DNA of 64,000 nucleotides. Source: Mansonella perstans. Taxonomy: Eukaryota > Nematoda > Chromadorea > Rhabditida > Onchocercidae. Within the stretch, counting starts at the first letter, position 1, and every line of letters begins with the position of its first letter. The notes beneath the pieces are model-generated. The model was not told the origin of the DNA. It searched no databases and saw only the letters and a list, made by a program, of their open reading frames with translations. The position numbers were made by a program, and so were the translations under genes. The DNA is taken from NCBI GenBank assembly GCA_037074765.1, contig JBAMDO010000009.1, positions 186,001 to 250,000 on the forward strand. Direction: 5' to 3'. Below are positions 12,101 to 24,600 of the stretch, piece by piece.

Positions 12101-15100
12101 GTAATTTTCATTATCTTTTGACTATATTTATTATTGACAAACGAAGGTTAATAAAACTTGTACCACCAGCGGGCGCTGAAAATGTACAGGCGATACCAAC
12201 TGCACATCCTGATGAAAGCATTTGCATTTCACGACCTTCACTCGAGAAAAATGCTTGATATCGGCATGCGGAAGTAACTCGTGTCAAAAGTGACGCCACA
12301 ATTGCTCCAATGTGAACAAATGGTCCCTGAAAGGATTTAAATTTCCGATTTAAAAAACATTAGGAATTCATGAAGAACGAAATAATATGAAACCAATAAT
12401 AAATGAAGAAGTGGTAAAAAAAGAAAGAAATTAGAAGAATGAGAAATTAAAAGAACTAGATTTCACTGTCATACTTTATTTAAGATTACTCTATTTAAGG
12501 TTTTTCATTTTAAAATTTTCGAATTCCATAATCTCCAAATTAACTGATGGAAAAACTCATGTAAATCAAAGGTTCGAACCTCTTTACCGACCGGAAGTCC
12601 ACTACCAAGCGCAAGTGTTAAACCAACGATTTTTCCGATCATCGTTTGCAGTGACAAATAGTTCTTCATTTTAAAACCACACATTATTACTTTTAATTCT
12701 GGAATACCTGATCCTAAAACGAGAATTATTAAATTTTTGCAGAAAAAAAATCAGCTGTTAAGAAGTTTCAAAAGCATATGCGTTCAAATTTCAACAATTA
12801 CACTGCAAATACAAATAATTACTTACCAATTGCTTGTTTCGCAAAATACTGACAGAATACGGCGGATGCACCGGTCAGTACGGTAATGTAAGCTGTCCAT
12901 GAGATGAGTGCCGTGTAATAGTGATAATTTTTAAATGTATATTCGTACAGTACTACACGGTCTGAATGTCGTTTTTTTATTGGTCATCGGATAGTATGGA
13001 TAAATGAATAAAGTGATGTTGACATTATGCTTTCAGTGATGTTGACATTATAATAACGTCGACATTATGCATTCCGAATTACAATAAAAGTATTACTTTC
13101 AACTTTATGATTGCATAGTTGGAATTCGTTTTTTAATTATTCGATTAAAAGTCTAATTCATAATAATTCAGCAAATAAATGCATTAAATTATATTGAAAT
13201 TAGCAACAAAGCTGCAAGTTTTCAACTTATTATTTCAAATTTCTATGCATAGCAACAATTGTATAAATTTGTAGCAAAAAGTGACAGTTTGTTTTCAAAA
13301 GAGCGCAGCTTTGTATCGTTGCAATAACTGTTGAAATTAAATTGTCGCATTTATTTTTCTAAAAAAGGACAAATTCTTTAATCTTCCACTCTCAGCAACT
13401 TCTCTTTTCCTTTACTTTTCATCAAATGTCAACTTTTGCTTGTTTGAAGAAAACATTCTGGATGAGTTTCATTCTTCGGATTTGTTTATTTAATCATTTC
13501 TTCAGCTTTGCAGATGTGTTTGTCTTTTTTTCACTGCTCGCTAATTTCAGTTTAACAAGCTGTTTTTTCAAATTAGAGTTTGAAATAATAAATTGATCAA
13601 TTAATTTCTCAGTTAGCATAAATCTTCGTTTTTGAGTATTTAAATTGTTTCATTTCAAACAAAAAATTAAATAAGTCACAATTTTGCCCATAAATAAAAT
13701 AAATATGAATTAATTAACTAACATTCTTGCAGATATTCAATACTTATATCCATAACAATTGAAAGTACTGCAGTAATAATGCCAAGTACAGCGGATAAGA
13801 ACCAATCTTCTACGAAGAAATGCACCACATTTTGTATATGTCCTTAATTTTCAAATCAATTCAAGCTTTCCTTTTAGCAATATGGTAAATTACTGAAAGT
13901 TAATCACTTCACTCAATTATAGAATGCAAATGTTCAAGAAAACGTAATTCGATTAATTACAAAAACAATCCCAGAATCAATAAACATATCATCAGTATTT
14001 TATCATGTGATACTCTTGCACCATATCCATACCGGTGACGCCATGGAAATAACATTGTTCATGATGGATGTTTATGATGGAAAAATGTTCATGAAACAAA
14101 CTGTAAATCATTTCACTGCATGCATTTTTCTTGCTCGTATTTTGCACTACCTTCTTGGCCTTCTTAAATTCTCAGACTATGGCCACTTTTGTTTGACGGG
14201 GCAAAATTTCAATAAAGAAAAATCTTTCCTCTTTTTTCTCTCACTTTTCCTTGCTGTGAAGAGAAGAGTATCAACCAAAAATAGAAAACATATAACTTTA
14301 TGCTTTTTTGTTTTATAGCAAAACTTGACAACTGGATATATGTAAAATTTAAAATTTTCTGACAAATATTACTTAAAATCCTTGTATTTAGCATTTCTTG
14401 TGCAGGAATTGTCAATTTATGCCTTTATTGCATGCATTCATTCACTCTCTTTCTTTTTTATTATTTCCGACTCATTGGTTTTGAATTTCTTATAAAGAAC
14501 TTTTTTCTCATTTTTTGCTTTGATGTTATATTGAATTTTATAACTCTTTTCTCAACATGAAGATTTTAAATTTAGAAAATTAAAAGAAAGATGAACGATT
14601 AGAAATGACAATTGGTGACACAAAGATGATCGATCATTTGATCGCTAATAAAAATGACAGGAGAATAAAACTAACGTATGAAAAATACTCGAAAATTTTC
14701 CGTTCGTTGAGGCATGGCTTGATGAAATTCAAGATCAACAGGATAACCATCCAGCAATGCCTCTTCATTTTCTCCTCCTTCTTCGTCATCTTCATGATTA
14801 GTGCCGTCTTCAATATCTTCAGTTTTTTCTTTGTTTAGTGCTGATTTTGTTGAAATTCTAAAGTATGGTATGGAACTTTATTTCTTTTTATTCATGAAAC
14901 AAAATTTATCAAATCTATTTCAAGAGATATAATAATAAATAAATTTTAAAAAAATGAATTGAAATTGACTTTAAACGGAAAAGAAATAATTAGGCCCGCT
15001 TAATAATCAGTATTAGTTAAATAAAAAATTAAAAATGAAAATTAATTCTTTTTTTTATATGCAATAACAATGAAGGAAAACATGGAGAAAGAGAGAAACC

Positions 15101-15221
15101 AAAAGAAGGATGAAAGAAATAAGCAAATTTAAAAAATTATTGCATTTAAAATATTTTAAAAATAATGTCACCTTAAATTGGTTGATGCGACTTGATCGGA
15201 ATGTGGTGCAAGCAACGTCAT
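6161..15221 (-). CDS. CLC-type chloride channel, ClC-1/2 subgroup (complete)
   Basis: Voltage-gated chloride channel of the CLC family, a double-barrelled membrane dimer with a cytosolic CBS pair. Twenty exons, 5' to 3': 15172-15221, 14676-14857, 13723-13842, 12827-12961, 12580-12713, 12164-12326, 11747-11878, 11291-11375, 10955-11056, 10774-10858, 10312-10473, 9557-9734, 9166-9263, 8782-8897, 8350-8486, 7777-8007, 7536-7585, 6903-7019, 6593-6679, 6161-6394. They total 2,598 nt, 865 aa plus stop, with every junction in frame. An acidic N-terminal tail (about residues 25-45) leads into the membrane part. Selectivity motifs: GSGIPE (about 162-167), GKEGPFVHIG with the gating Glu (about 207), and [12 protein letters not shown] (about 464-475). 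CBS1 lies at about 580-625 and CBS2 at about 740-795 ([18 protein letters not shown]). The alignment resembles vertebrate ClC-2 and C. elegans clh-1 to clh-4 more than the ClC-3/5/7 exchangers. The first exon rests on frame continuity only. Confidence 0.93.
9827..9848. repeat. Poly-T run in a CLC intron
   Basis: An uninterrupted T run of about 22 bases between CLC exons 9557-9734 and 10312-10473. Its length is probably variable or uncertain in the assembly. Confidence 0.9.
13012..13070. repeat. Short degenerate tandem repeat in a CLC intron
   Basis: AGTGATGTTGACATTAT occurs at 13012 and again at 13035, followed by a diverged third copy (ACGTCGACATTATGC) near 13056. Period is about 23 bp. It lies in the intron between exons 12827-12961 and 13723-13842. 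Confidence 0.75.
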
Positions 15222-17498
15222 CACATCTGGTTTGATTTATTCCTAATCCTGCAACGACACTTGCTTAGCGTTGAAATCAGTCTGAATGACTGGGAGGTAA
15301 TGAAAAAAACAACCCTTCATGTGTATTTTTATTTGTTAAGAAAATACATGATAGGAATTGATTAATTACAAAGTTCAAAAAAAGAATTGAATAATCAAAA
15401 TGTGGGGATATACAATAGAAAGTGTAATTTGTTTGTGCCACGTGTTTTGCCTAACTTTATAGTAAATTTCTTTTGTTCTAAAATATTATTAAAAAATTTT
15501 TAAAAAATACAGTTTTTAAATTTAAAAAAACCTCAAATTAATGATGTGTTCAACATGCAATAATTGTCAAGATGATATGAATTCTTTATCGGTATGCAAT
15601 AAAATAGGTAAAATTCATATTTTCATAAATACAAACAATTTTCTTTTTTTAAGAAAAAAAGATAAAATGAAGTAATGAAAAATTATTTCAAATTTAATTT
15701 TAAATAATCGAAGCATACTGCTATCATATAAAATATAATAAAGTGCTAATATATTTCATTTATATTGATTGGACCTTAAAATAAATGGCTAATTTTTATC
15801 AAATCTTTATTTACAATGAAAAAAAATTTTTTTCAGTTACTGATAAAATATTTTTATACATTTATAAACATCAATTGATAATTTGTTTACCGAGCTGTTG
15901 AAGAAATGTACCGACAGGTAAGCGAGAGTAGGAGTTAAAGGCTATGAGGAAGTAGATGCAGTTGAATTGCTGGAATCAGAAGTTATACGTAGGTGTGACA
16001 AGAAAAAAATAAAGGAGAGAGAAATGAGTGGGCGGGTGGAATTTTTAAGGAGGGAAAATTAGACGGAAAAGGATTTGTGTATGTGTATGTATGTGTGTGC
16101 TCATATTTGTGTGTGTGTTTGGTAGAAATTTTTTTCAGTGTTTGTGATGGAAAAATGCAATCGATGTCAACAATAGTGATGACAATTTAATTTTTGCTTC
16201 TGAACAACTGAATAGCAGAAGTAAAAATTTGAAAAACAACTGGGACGGTATAAGTTTATTATGTAATGCAACCTTCTCACCCTCTCATCAATCACAAAAA
16301 CTCAAATTTTGGTTTTCATTTCAAGTTTTTTTCATTTTAACCTGCCATTTCAGATATATACATACATATATAAGAAATTTACAATTATATGTTATCACAT
16401 AAAAGCATTTAGAAATTCAGGTAATCAAATTGCTGAATTGAATGTTTTATTAATGGTGGAGCAAACTTTTCCTTTCTTTTTTTAAATTATTAAAAGTCAA
16501 ACTTAACTATATTTTTATTAGGACATCAATCGCCTATAACACTTTTACGTTCCATTCAAAAAATTCCAGTTTTACAATCAACTTACCTTAACTGAACAGC
16601 ATCCTGTTGTAACAAGTCAATAGATGAATTTGTTTTTTTAGAAAAATATGTGTTGTCGGAATAGAAAAAAGAAACAAGCAATGTCAATAGCCTTTTTGCC
16701 TTTTTTGCATTGAGAATGCAATGTGCAGGTCAACATGGCATGCAGTTGAATTTAAAAACAATTAATATTTTGAAGAGGTGAAGGTGCAGCTCAGTCATCA
16801 TTATGAATACTGATTAGAAAAACAAGGAGTAGAGTTCTTCTAATTTTTTTCTTCATTTTCTCCTTTGTAATGTCAATGAAAAGAATACTTCTGAAAAGAA
16901 GAAACAAAACGAGCCATAAATTTAAATGAACATAAATTTAAAGATGGAATTGAGGAGCCTAGGAAAACAATTTTCTTTCTGATCTTTTCTGAACAAAATT
17001 TTAATTTTAACATTGGAATTTATTCCACAAAAGCCTTCAAAAGAAATTGCAATGTTTGCCAATAGAAAGCAAAGAAAAGCAAAAGCAAAGGCATTTTATT
17101 GTTTCCTCTACTTCCGACTATTCATTTCTTCCATGCTGTTGGAACTATATCAAATGAGTTTTTTTGTCTAATTTTTTTATGAATTAAATGTTAAATGGAT
17201 AGAATTTACATGTTCTTTCGAAACCAACGTGATAATGTAATTGTATATAACGTGTGTAAAAAAAACTGGTCGTTTCAGAAAAAGTGTTCACAATGTCAAT
17301 TCATTCCGTTTATTGAACTCTCATAGATTTCATTTCTTTCCTACTTTCTTCACTTTTCCCTTCTCTCTCGTTCTGTCAAACCTACAATGTTGTAAATTTC
17401 ATAATTATTACAAAAATAAAATTCAAATTACCAAATATAAGTTGCAATTACATTATTAAGTAGGAATGTTATAATTATTAATCATCTCTTGCTTGCAG
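15222..17498. other. Intergenic, CLC promoter side
   Basis: Upstream region of the minus-strand CLC gene and presumed upstream region of the plus-strand gene ending at 17809. It is AT-rich except for a purine/G-rich island at about 15900-16080. I see no exon I can frame. A TTGCAG acceptor-like sequence precedes the CLC ATG by about 30 nt on the minus strand. Missing 5' exons of the 17499-17809 gene may lie here. Confidence 0.4.
16079..16121. repeat. Imperfect (TG)n microsatellite
   Basis: Alternating TG with occasional TATG interruptions over about 40 bases, in the intergenic region upstream of the CLC gene. Confidence 0.85.
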
Positions 17499-17809
17499 TT
17501 TGTTGACGATTTGATTTTAACATCTACAATAGCCTCATTTTGCAGGACACAAATTTTATGGTGCACTTTCATATCAATCATTGAATTGTTCCATTGAAAA
17601 TTGATTTTTCCTTTTTTAATAGGATAGGTTTTCTACGAACAACTCAAAAACTTATTATTTCGGTGACTGATCAACAACGAAATTTCGTCAGTTTCCCTCA
17701 TTTTAAAGTAGCATATCAAACTTCCTCAATTGAAGGTCATTGGAACGAGTTAAACAAAAAATATTGGTCAATGATTGATTCAATGAAATACTGGAAATCC
17801 GACGATTAA
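17499..17809 (+). CDS. Last two exons of an unidentified small gene (5' partial)
   Basis: Two frame-compatible exons: 17499-17560, preceded by CTTGCAG and followed by GTGCAC, and 17623-17809, preceded by TTTTTTAATAG and ending in TAA. The split codon (TG|G) closes correctly, giving 82 residues. The part from the first exon is mostly apolar (DDLILTSTIASF). The second part is polar and ends EGHWNELNKKYWSMIDSM followed by a charged tail. An AATAAA signal sits about 50 nt after the stop (near 17857), which supports a real terminal exon. The protein could be a small membrane or mitochondrial protein, but I do not recognise it. Upstream exons were not found. Confidence 0.5.
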
Positions 17810-18619
17810 GTTGGAATTTCAGAAGCATAAAAGGCTACGAAATTGTTTTGAAAGAAATAAAGAGTCACTTAATTAATTAAGATAAATTGATTAAATAAAA
17901 ATTAACAAGTTTTCATTAACACCCTGACATGGATCACTTCTAGATTTTTTATATTTTGAGTGATTTCATACGATTTAAATACCAACGGAACTCATGTTCC
18001 GAACCAATAATAGGTTTTACTCTGCTAAGTGAAAGGTAGTTGAATTTCTAGCAGAAAAATATCATGATGATCATTTATCGTATTAAATGAAACACCTATG
18101 CTCAGCAAGAATAAGAACTCTGGTAATAAAATCGAGCTACTAAAGCTTTTATTATCGATAAACGTTCTTGAATATTTCACTCTTGCAAATCCCGGAAATA
18201 GTTCTTTACTGATTTACGAATAGTTTACAGCTGATCTTTGATCTTTATTCAGGGGCATTATATAAAATAATATAAAGCGTAAAATAAATTCCATTCTTAT
18301 AGAAAATAAAACTGAATAATAAAACGATCAGAATAATCTAAACAGGAAAAGAAAAGGCAAAATGTACAGTCTGTTCACATAGAACTCAAGGAAAAAAAAA
18401 ACTATGTGAAATACATTTATCTATCATTAATGGAAAAAAAATATCCGCATTAGACATACTTTTTTATCCAGAATCCATGGGAACGAAACTATAGAAGAAT
18501 ACAATGGCAGATAAGAAATAAACTTATGCAATCAACAAAAATCATTTTCATATCTTAAAAGTAACTAGACATATTTCATTCCCGAGATTACATTAAATTT
18601 TTGAATCTAAAATAATTTG
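17810..18619. other. Convergent 3' intergenic region
   Basis: This lies between the stop of the plus-strand gene at 17809 and the stop of the minus-strand TPR gene at 18620, so it is mostly 3' UTRs and flank. An AATAAA near 17857 fits the plus-strand gene. I see no further coding or RNA feature. Confidence 0.6.
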
Positions 18620-21600
18620 TTACATACGATATCCGCGTCCACGACGTAATAGTGCAGCACGTCCCCCACGTTGCACGGAAGCCGAGATTTGATGAGTTGC
18701 ATCACTGCTAAAATCAATATTTCAATATTTTGAAAATGTTATTTTGCGGCTTGAATGTTGTCTGAATTTGCTAACAAATTAACCACCAAAGAAATCGATG
18801 ACAATGTTCGATCATTTAGATCACCAATGATTATATGATAAAAAATCTTCACGGTACAAGTTATTAAGTAATAAATGAAGCAGCGGAATCAATAAATCCA
18901 AAGGTATTAGCCGACTTAGTCAATACTATCAAGCTAGCTTAATCATGAGTATACTAATTTAATAATATCAAATTAGAAAAAATGAATTCTAATAGCCTAA
19001 TTGCTAAACGCATTAACTGGGATGACCAGTTTACAATCGTTTCAAAACAATTCTTCCAGCTTACGAAATAATTCACTTAAGAATAATATTACCTGCTTGA
19101 AGTGGGTTCCGTTATATCAGGATACCGTATTCTAATACGCCTCGTTGTTGACCCATCTGATGTACTGGGTCCCGAAGACGCTGCTTCATCGTCTGTTTGT
19201 GTAGCGTGCCTATCTCCTTGTTCCTCTTCGGCCACATCATTTACACCTTCTTCAATTATCAATGCGTGCTCACTTTCACCACTATCAACATCTGTACCCG
19301 TTATCGGAGCAACCGTGCTTGAAGCACCACGACTATCAGATTCAATGTTTTCTATAAATATTTTTCCAGAATTTATAGAAAATATAAGATCAGACAATTT
19401 ACTAGTTCCCCACATTCAGAAAAAGAGTCATACTTAGCAAACGCTATAGAAAATTCCAGTTATCACAAAGTACATCAATATCCGCCCAAAAGTTATATAT
19501 GAATATTAAACGAAAATAAACTTACCTATAAGCGGTGGCGAATCACGTAGCCCATGCAGTTCTGAACCGGATACAACTAAATGAAAGAGCATTATTCATT
19601 TCTAGGCATTTGGTTTTTTAGACTTCAAAAAGTTCAGAACGTTCTAATAAAATTAAGATTTTTTTTTGGTAAAGTCAACATTTCTGCAGTTGCAAGAATA
19701 ACTTACCATCACCACCTTCTTGCGAAGCTATATCCAATGAATTTGGCTGTAAATCAAGTTCTGCTGATGGTGCATAGAACGTTTCCGAACTATAGTGCCT
19801 AAATAAAAAACAGATCGTTTCAAAATGGAATCACAAAAGTTTTAACCACAAGTCATGAGCCATAACATTTAAATGAAAAATTCTTACCCGGAACGACTTG
19901 TATCACTTTTACTCGTATGATCCGCAATAAAAGCCTGCAGTGCTGATGAATTCATATGTGCGGTAGCACCAGACTGCTCTGCAGCGGCTTCCAGCTCAAA
20001 TTCCATACGACTAATAGATTCTCCTAATGCATAAAAAAACATTATTTAAAGTGAAAAAGATGTAAAAAGCTTGGAAAAAAATAATCGTAGCTCAAGAAGT
20101 TAATGCATTTAAGCCTACAAATATCTAATCTGAAACGAAAAGGGAGAACCTTGAACGCTTTCTGGTTCACGAGCTTCAGCAGTGCTTGTTTCTACATCAT
20201 CAGCAACAACAGTTGAACGCTTGCAATCTTCACCATGTGCTTCATCCATAGAAAGATCTGCTGGAGAATGTAAATGCTCCATTTCACCATCATCATCATC
20301 ATCTATTAGAATAACACCATCGTCCTCATCATCATCATTTCCCGATTCCTGTAATTTGTTCATATCACTCAAATTCCAATGACCTGTTTATATGCTTATC
20401 ATTATCAAAAATTTGTGCATAATATTCAGAAAGTAAAAGATTAATACATGTAGCTAATCTACATCCCACATAACCTTACTGTCTATCTGAGGAAGCATGG
20501 TTACAATAAATCAATTTGGTTAAAATAATAACCGCCAAAGCTCATATTAAGAAAGCGAGATATTTATGAATAATGTGGCACATTTACTTACAAATATGCT
20601 TCAGAAGAACAAAAGAAATAGCTCTGAAAAAGTGGCACAAAATTAGAAAACCATATATTTCTGAAAATTACAAACTCAAATCTTTATGCATTCCATATGA
20701 AGTGGAAATGCCTACCTTAAATATTTTAAAGTTCGTAAAACTCTAATAACAACTAACTAGATGTCCTCCTCGGGAAGCACAATAATCAGATCTGCTATAA
20801 TGTGGAGGTAGATCGAATTCACCCTCTTCATCCGGTTCTTCTTCATCGAATTCCTCATCCTCCATCTCTTCTAACATCTCATCACCCTAAAAAATTCGAA
20901 TAAAATAAGAATGCGTCGTAAATATCAAAAACAAGAACTTTGTGTAGAAAATCTTCGGAGTAGAATGAAATCGTCTCCAGAAAAATTAAATTTTCTCAAT
21001 GAAAAAGTATCAAGTACATTCTGAAATTTAAATCAATCTTTTCACTAACCGCTTCTTCACTGAGATTGTCCTCATCTGCTGAAGCTTCCCGTCCAATATC
21101 TTCACCCACCATAACATCACGCTCATTATCCTCAATTTGTTCATCCGCACTATGCCCTTCTTCTTGCGCCAGTCCCTCACCAACCATTTCATAACTGATA
21201 TCAGAACTCGCTTCCTGCAAATTAATCAAATTCCGAAACTAATTAGCAATGAAAACATGATAGCGGGTTAAATTCTAATGCAGCTCATTCTAAGTCCAAA
21301 AAAAAAATTGTTCCAATAATGAAAAACATATCAAAAAATATTGAGAGAGGAATCAATCATAACTGAAACTAAATCGCTCGTCATCAAATGGTATTTGACA
21401 TATAGTAAATTAAAGATCATAAAAAATAAGGTTGACAAATGTTTAAGAAACCTGGAACCCAACAATCGATTTAGTATTCTTCTCTACTTCATTTGCTCTC
21501 GAGCTATCTGATCGGTCACCTTCAGGATTTGTAGTTGTTTCCACTGTTAAAAGATAATTTATATTGATTCTTATCTTTTATTCCATTAATATAACAACTC

Positions 21601-24600
21601 ACAACGAAAAAGTTATTTTCAATTTTGCATGACCGAACTAACCACTTTCTTGTTGTTCATGTTCAGCTTCATCTGTAGCATGCTGCTCGATGTCAACTTG
21701 TGATCCACTTCCTGATTTTATGAAACGACCAGTTGTGGAAACCTTTAAAACACAGGAAATTAACCACTTAACGATAAAGTTAGAGTATAAAAATTAATCG
21801 CTTAACGATAAAGTTAGAGTATATAAAAAGATAAAGTTAGAATATACAAAAGGTGATTGCTAACTTATCTCCTGCCTCTTTAAGCAATTTCTTCTTCCAA
21901 TTATCCTTCTTTCCCATCTTTCCAAACTTGCATTTATAGGAATTTCAGTATATCAAAAAAAAAAAAGAAAAAAAAGTAAGCAATCATCTTTTGTAACAAA
22001 TCATAAAAAAGAATTACCTGCCCCATAGGACTTCCCCGATAACGCTTTCGTGGTTCCAAAACATCTGATCCAGTTTCAATTTGATCACTAAAAATTGCAA
22101 AATTAAATCGATGATTCAAATAAAATATGGGAAATTACGGAGAAAATATGAAAAGGGAAAAAGAGGTAACCTTGGTATATATGTTCGTTTCCTTGATGGT
22201 TCATTTTCATTATGGGTTATCGAAACAGATTGTAGCCCCACATGTGACACAATTCCTTGTGGTGCAGTTGGCACATCTCCACTTGCTACACTGCTAGTAA
22301 TGATATTCGCTCCATCACCATTACCAGAAGTAACTATAAAGTTATATTAAGTTGAAATCAGTAAATGAATAAACTGCAGCTGATTATCAAAATACATCTT
22401 AATGAAACCTTCGACTAAAATTTACGAGCTATGTTTATCATATGGTTCCAGTAATGATGAGTAACAAGGAAAAACAACTCTATCAGACTATTTTCTGTTG
22501 GGACAGTCTTTTCCATACTGTAAAGTTGACAAGTTATAAACTGCTAAAATCGAACAAAAATTTTAAGCACAAAATCTGCAAACTAACCATTATGCTGCTG
22601 TAATCGTATTTGTACAACATCAGCCGAAGAAGATTGGCTCACAGTGTTATTCTAAAAACTGTCATTAAATCATTCGACATTAAATTATTTTAGAGTCTTA
22701 AAAATTTATAAAACTGTTTGCTGAGTAGAAAAGAAACCATGTTCCAAAACTACCCAATACAAAATTCCCTGACATAACTTTATCTTTCATTATTAGCAAA
22801 AGCAACCCTCAATGTGCATAATTTGTATATTCTTGAAGGTAAAGCCGATTGATCAATTATTTTTTTGATTTTTTAAATCATAGCTACTCTGCAATTCCTG
22901 TCTTTTCTATTTCTGAATTATTATGTAATTTAAAGGTTACTTGAAGACTAGTTCTTAATGCGTTCATATTGTATTCCCAGCATAACTATCCCAGTTACAT
23001 AGTTTTAGAAAATATTAATCAAGACAAAGCGGAAATTCAGTTAAACTCGATTGTATTTAGTAAGTATATACATATATGCTTGAGTGAGAACCTAAGCAGC
23101 GGAATTTTAATTGTAAAATTAAATTTCAAAATCAAAAAAAATCTAAGTTAAAATGGGCTGATCTTTGTACAGATATATCATAAGTGACAATACCTGCTCA
23201 CTAGTTGTTGATACAGGTGTACTTCGATGTGCTTCTTGTTCTTCAATACTACCAACTGCTGTTACTTTTTGTTTCGTGTCTTCATACTTCTCAATCTGCA
23301 TAGCTTCTACAGCTGCAGAAGATTTAGGGGGCGGTACTGACTGTGAAGTTGTTGGTGTTTCTGAAATATATTAAGTATAATCTATCGCATGGCGAAAGAA
23401 CAATAAATGTAGAAAAAATATGTTCTTCCACTACCATAATGATCCTGGAGAAATTTTAAAACATAATATCGCTTTAGCTTATTGGGACCCTGAATTAATA
23501 ATCTTCCGGTAAACGGCATCATTTTGATCAAAGTAGCATAAAATGGCAGAGAAAATTTTTAAAGTAGAGCGTGCTTTGGAAAATAATGATTTACCTTCTT
23601 TGGATAAGGGAGAAAAATCTACTCCAACAGTGTTAGTAGTAAGGGAAGCAGCAACTGGAGAGCTCTGACTCTGCGATATCACGGGTGTGGACGAGCTAGA
23701 AAAAATATCACACTGAAATACAGATCCAAATCACTAAGAAATCTAACACAAATTGCAGTTATCTACCTAATCAGCTTCTAAATTCGTGCAAAACTGATGC
23801 AAAACATTATAAAAAAAGTAATAAACACGAAGTAAGAGAAGCTTTTAAGAACAAAGTCAATAATAAAACAACTCGCAATTTCAGAAGACAAAAGTCCTTT
23901 GGCTACCTTGATTTAAGCAAGCACTTAATGCAAACAAAAAACCACCAATTATTACAACTAAAAATTCAAAAAAAAAAAAAAAAAAAATTACCTAACAGAT
24001 TTAACAAATGCCGTGCCGGAAAAAATATGACGACTGCTAGCCTCTTTACGACTAGTATCCAATGCAGCTTCCAATACTTTTATCTTTTCTTGACAGGCCT
24101 CGTCTGATTGCTTAGCTGTTTCAAGTTCATCCCTTAGTCGAGCTACCTCTTGCTCTTTTTTGGTTAACATACTTGTAATCGAATTTAATCGAAAACGCAA
24201 CTCTTCTGAAAAATAATTTTTCAATAAGTTGAAGATAAAAATAGCATAATCAAATAAAAAATCGGATCTCATCAAAATTTCAAAATAATAAAAGCCCCAA
24301 AATATCAAATCCTGCATGAAATATCAAAATATTCGGAAGATCTGAACGGATTCATCAACTTTTCAAGAAATACAAACCCTTCGTATCACTTTCTGTTTTC
24401 AATTCTCGGAATCTGGCTTCAGCCTCGTTTAGTTTTGCCTGCGCTACTTTGTACCTTTCGGCAGACTCTTCCAACTGCTTGGACAAATCCTATAATTAAT
24501 CATATCAATAAATGGATCAAAAAGTTTGATGCAAACAAGCTTTTAAAACATCATCACAAAATTCATTTATAAAAGGCAAAACAGGCAGCAACAAAAACAT

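Noticed and set aside
12571..12580. GGTTCGAACC, which looks like a tRNA T-loop
   Set aside because: It is the splice-donor border of a CLC exon. No acceptor stem or anticodon arm surrounds it.
14007..14318. Plus-strand open frame of 103 codons
   Set aside because: It lies inside a CLC intron on the opposite strand, has low-complexity composition and no family resemblance.
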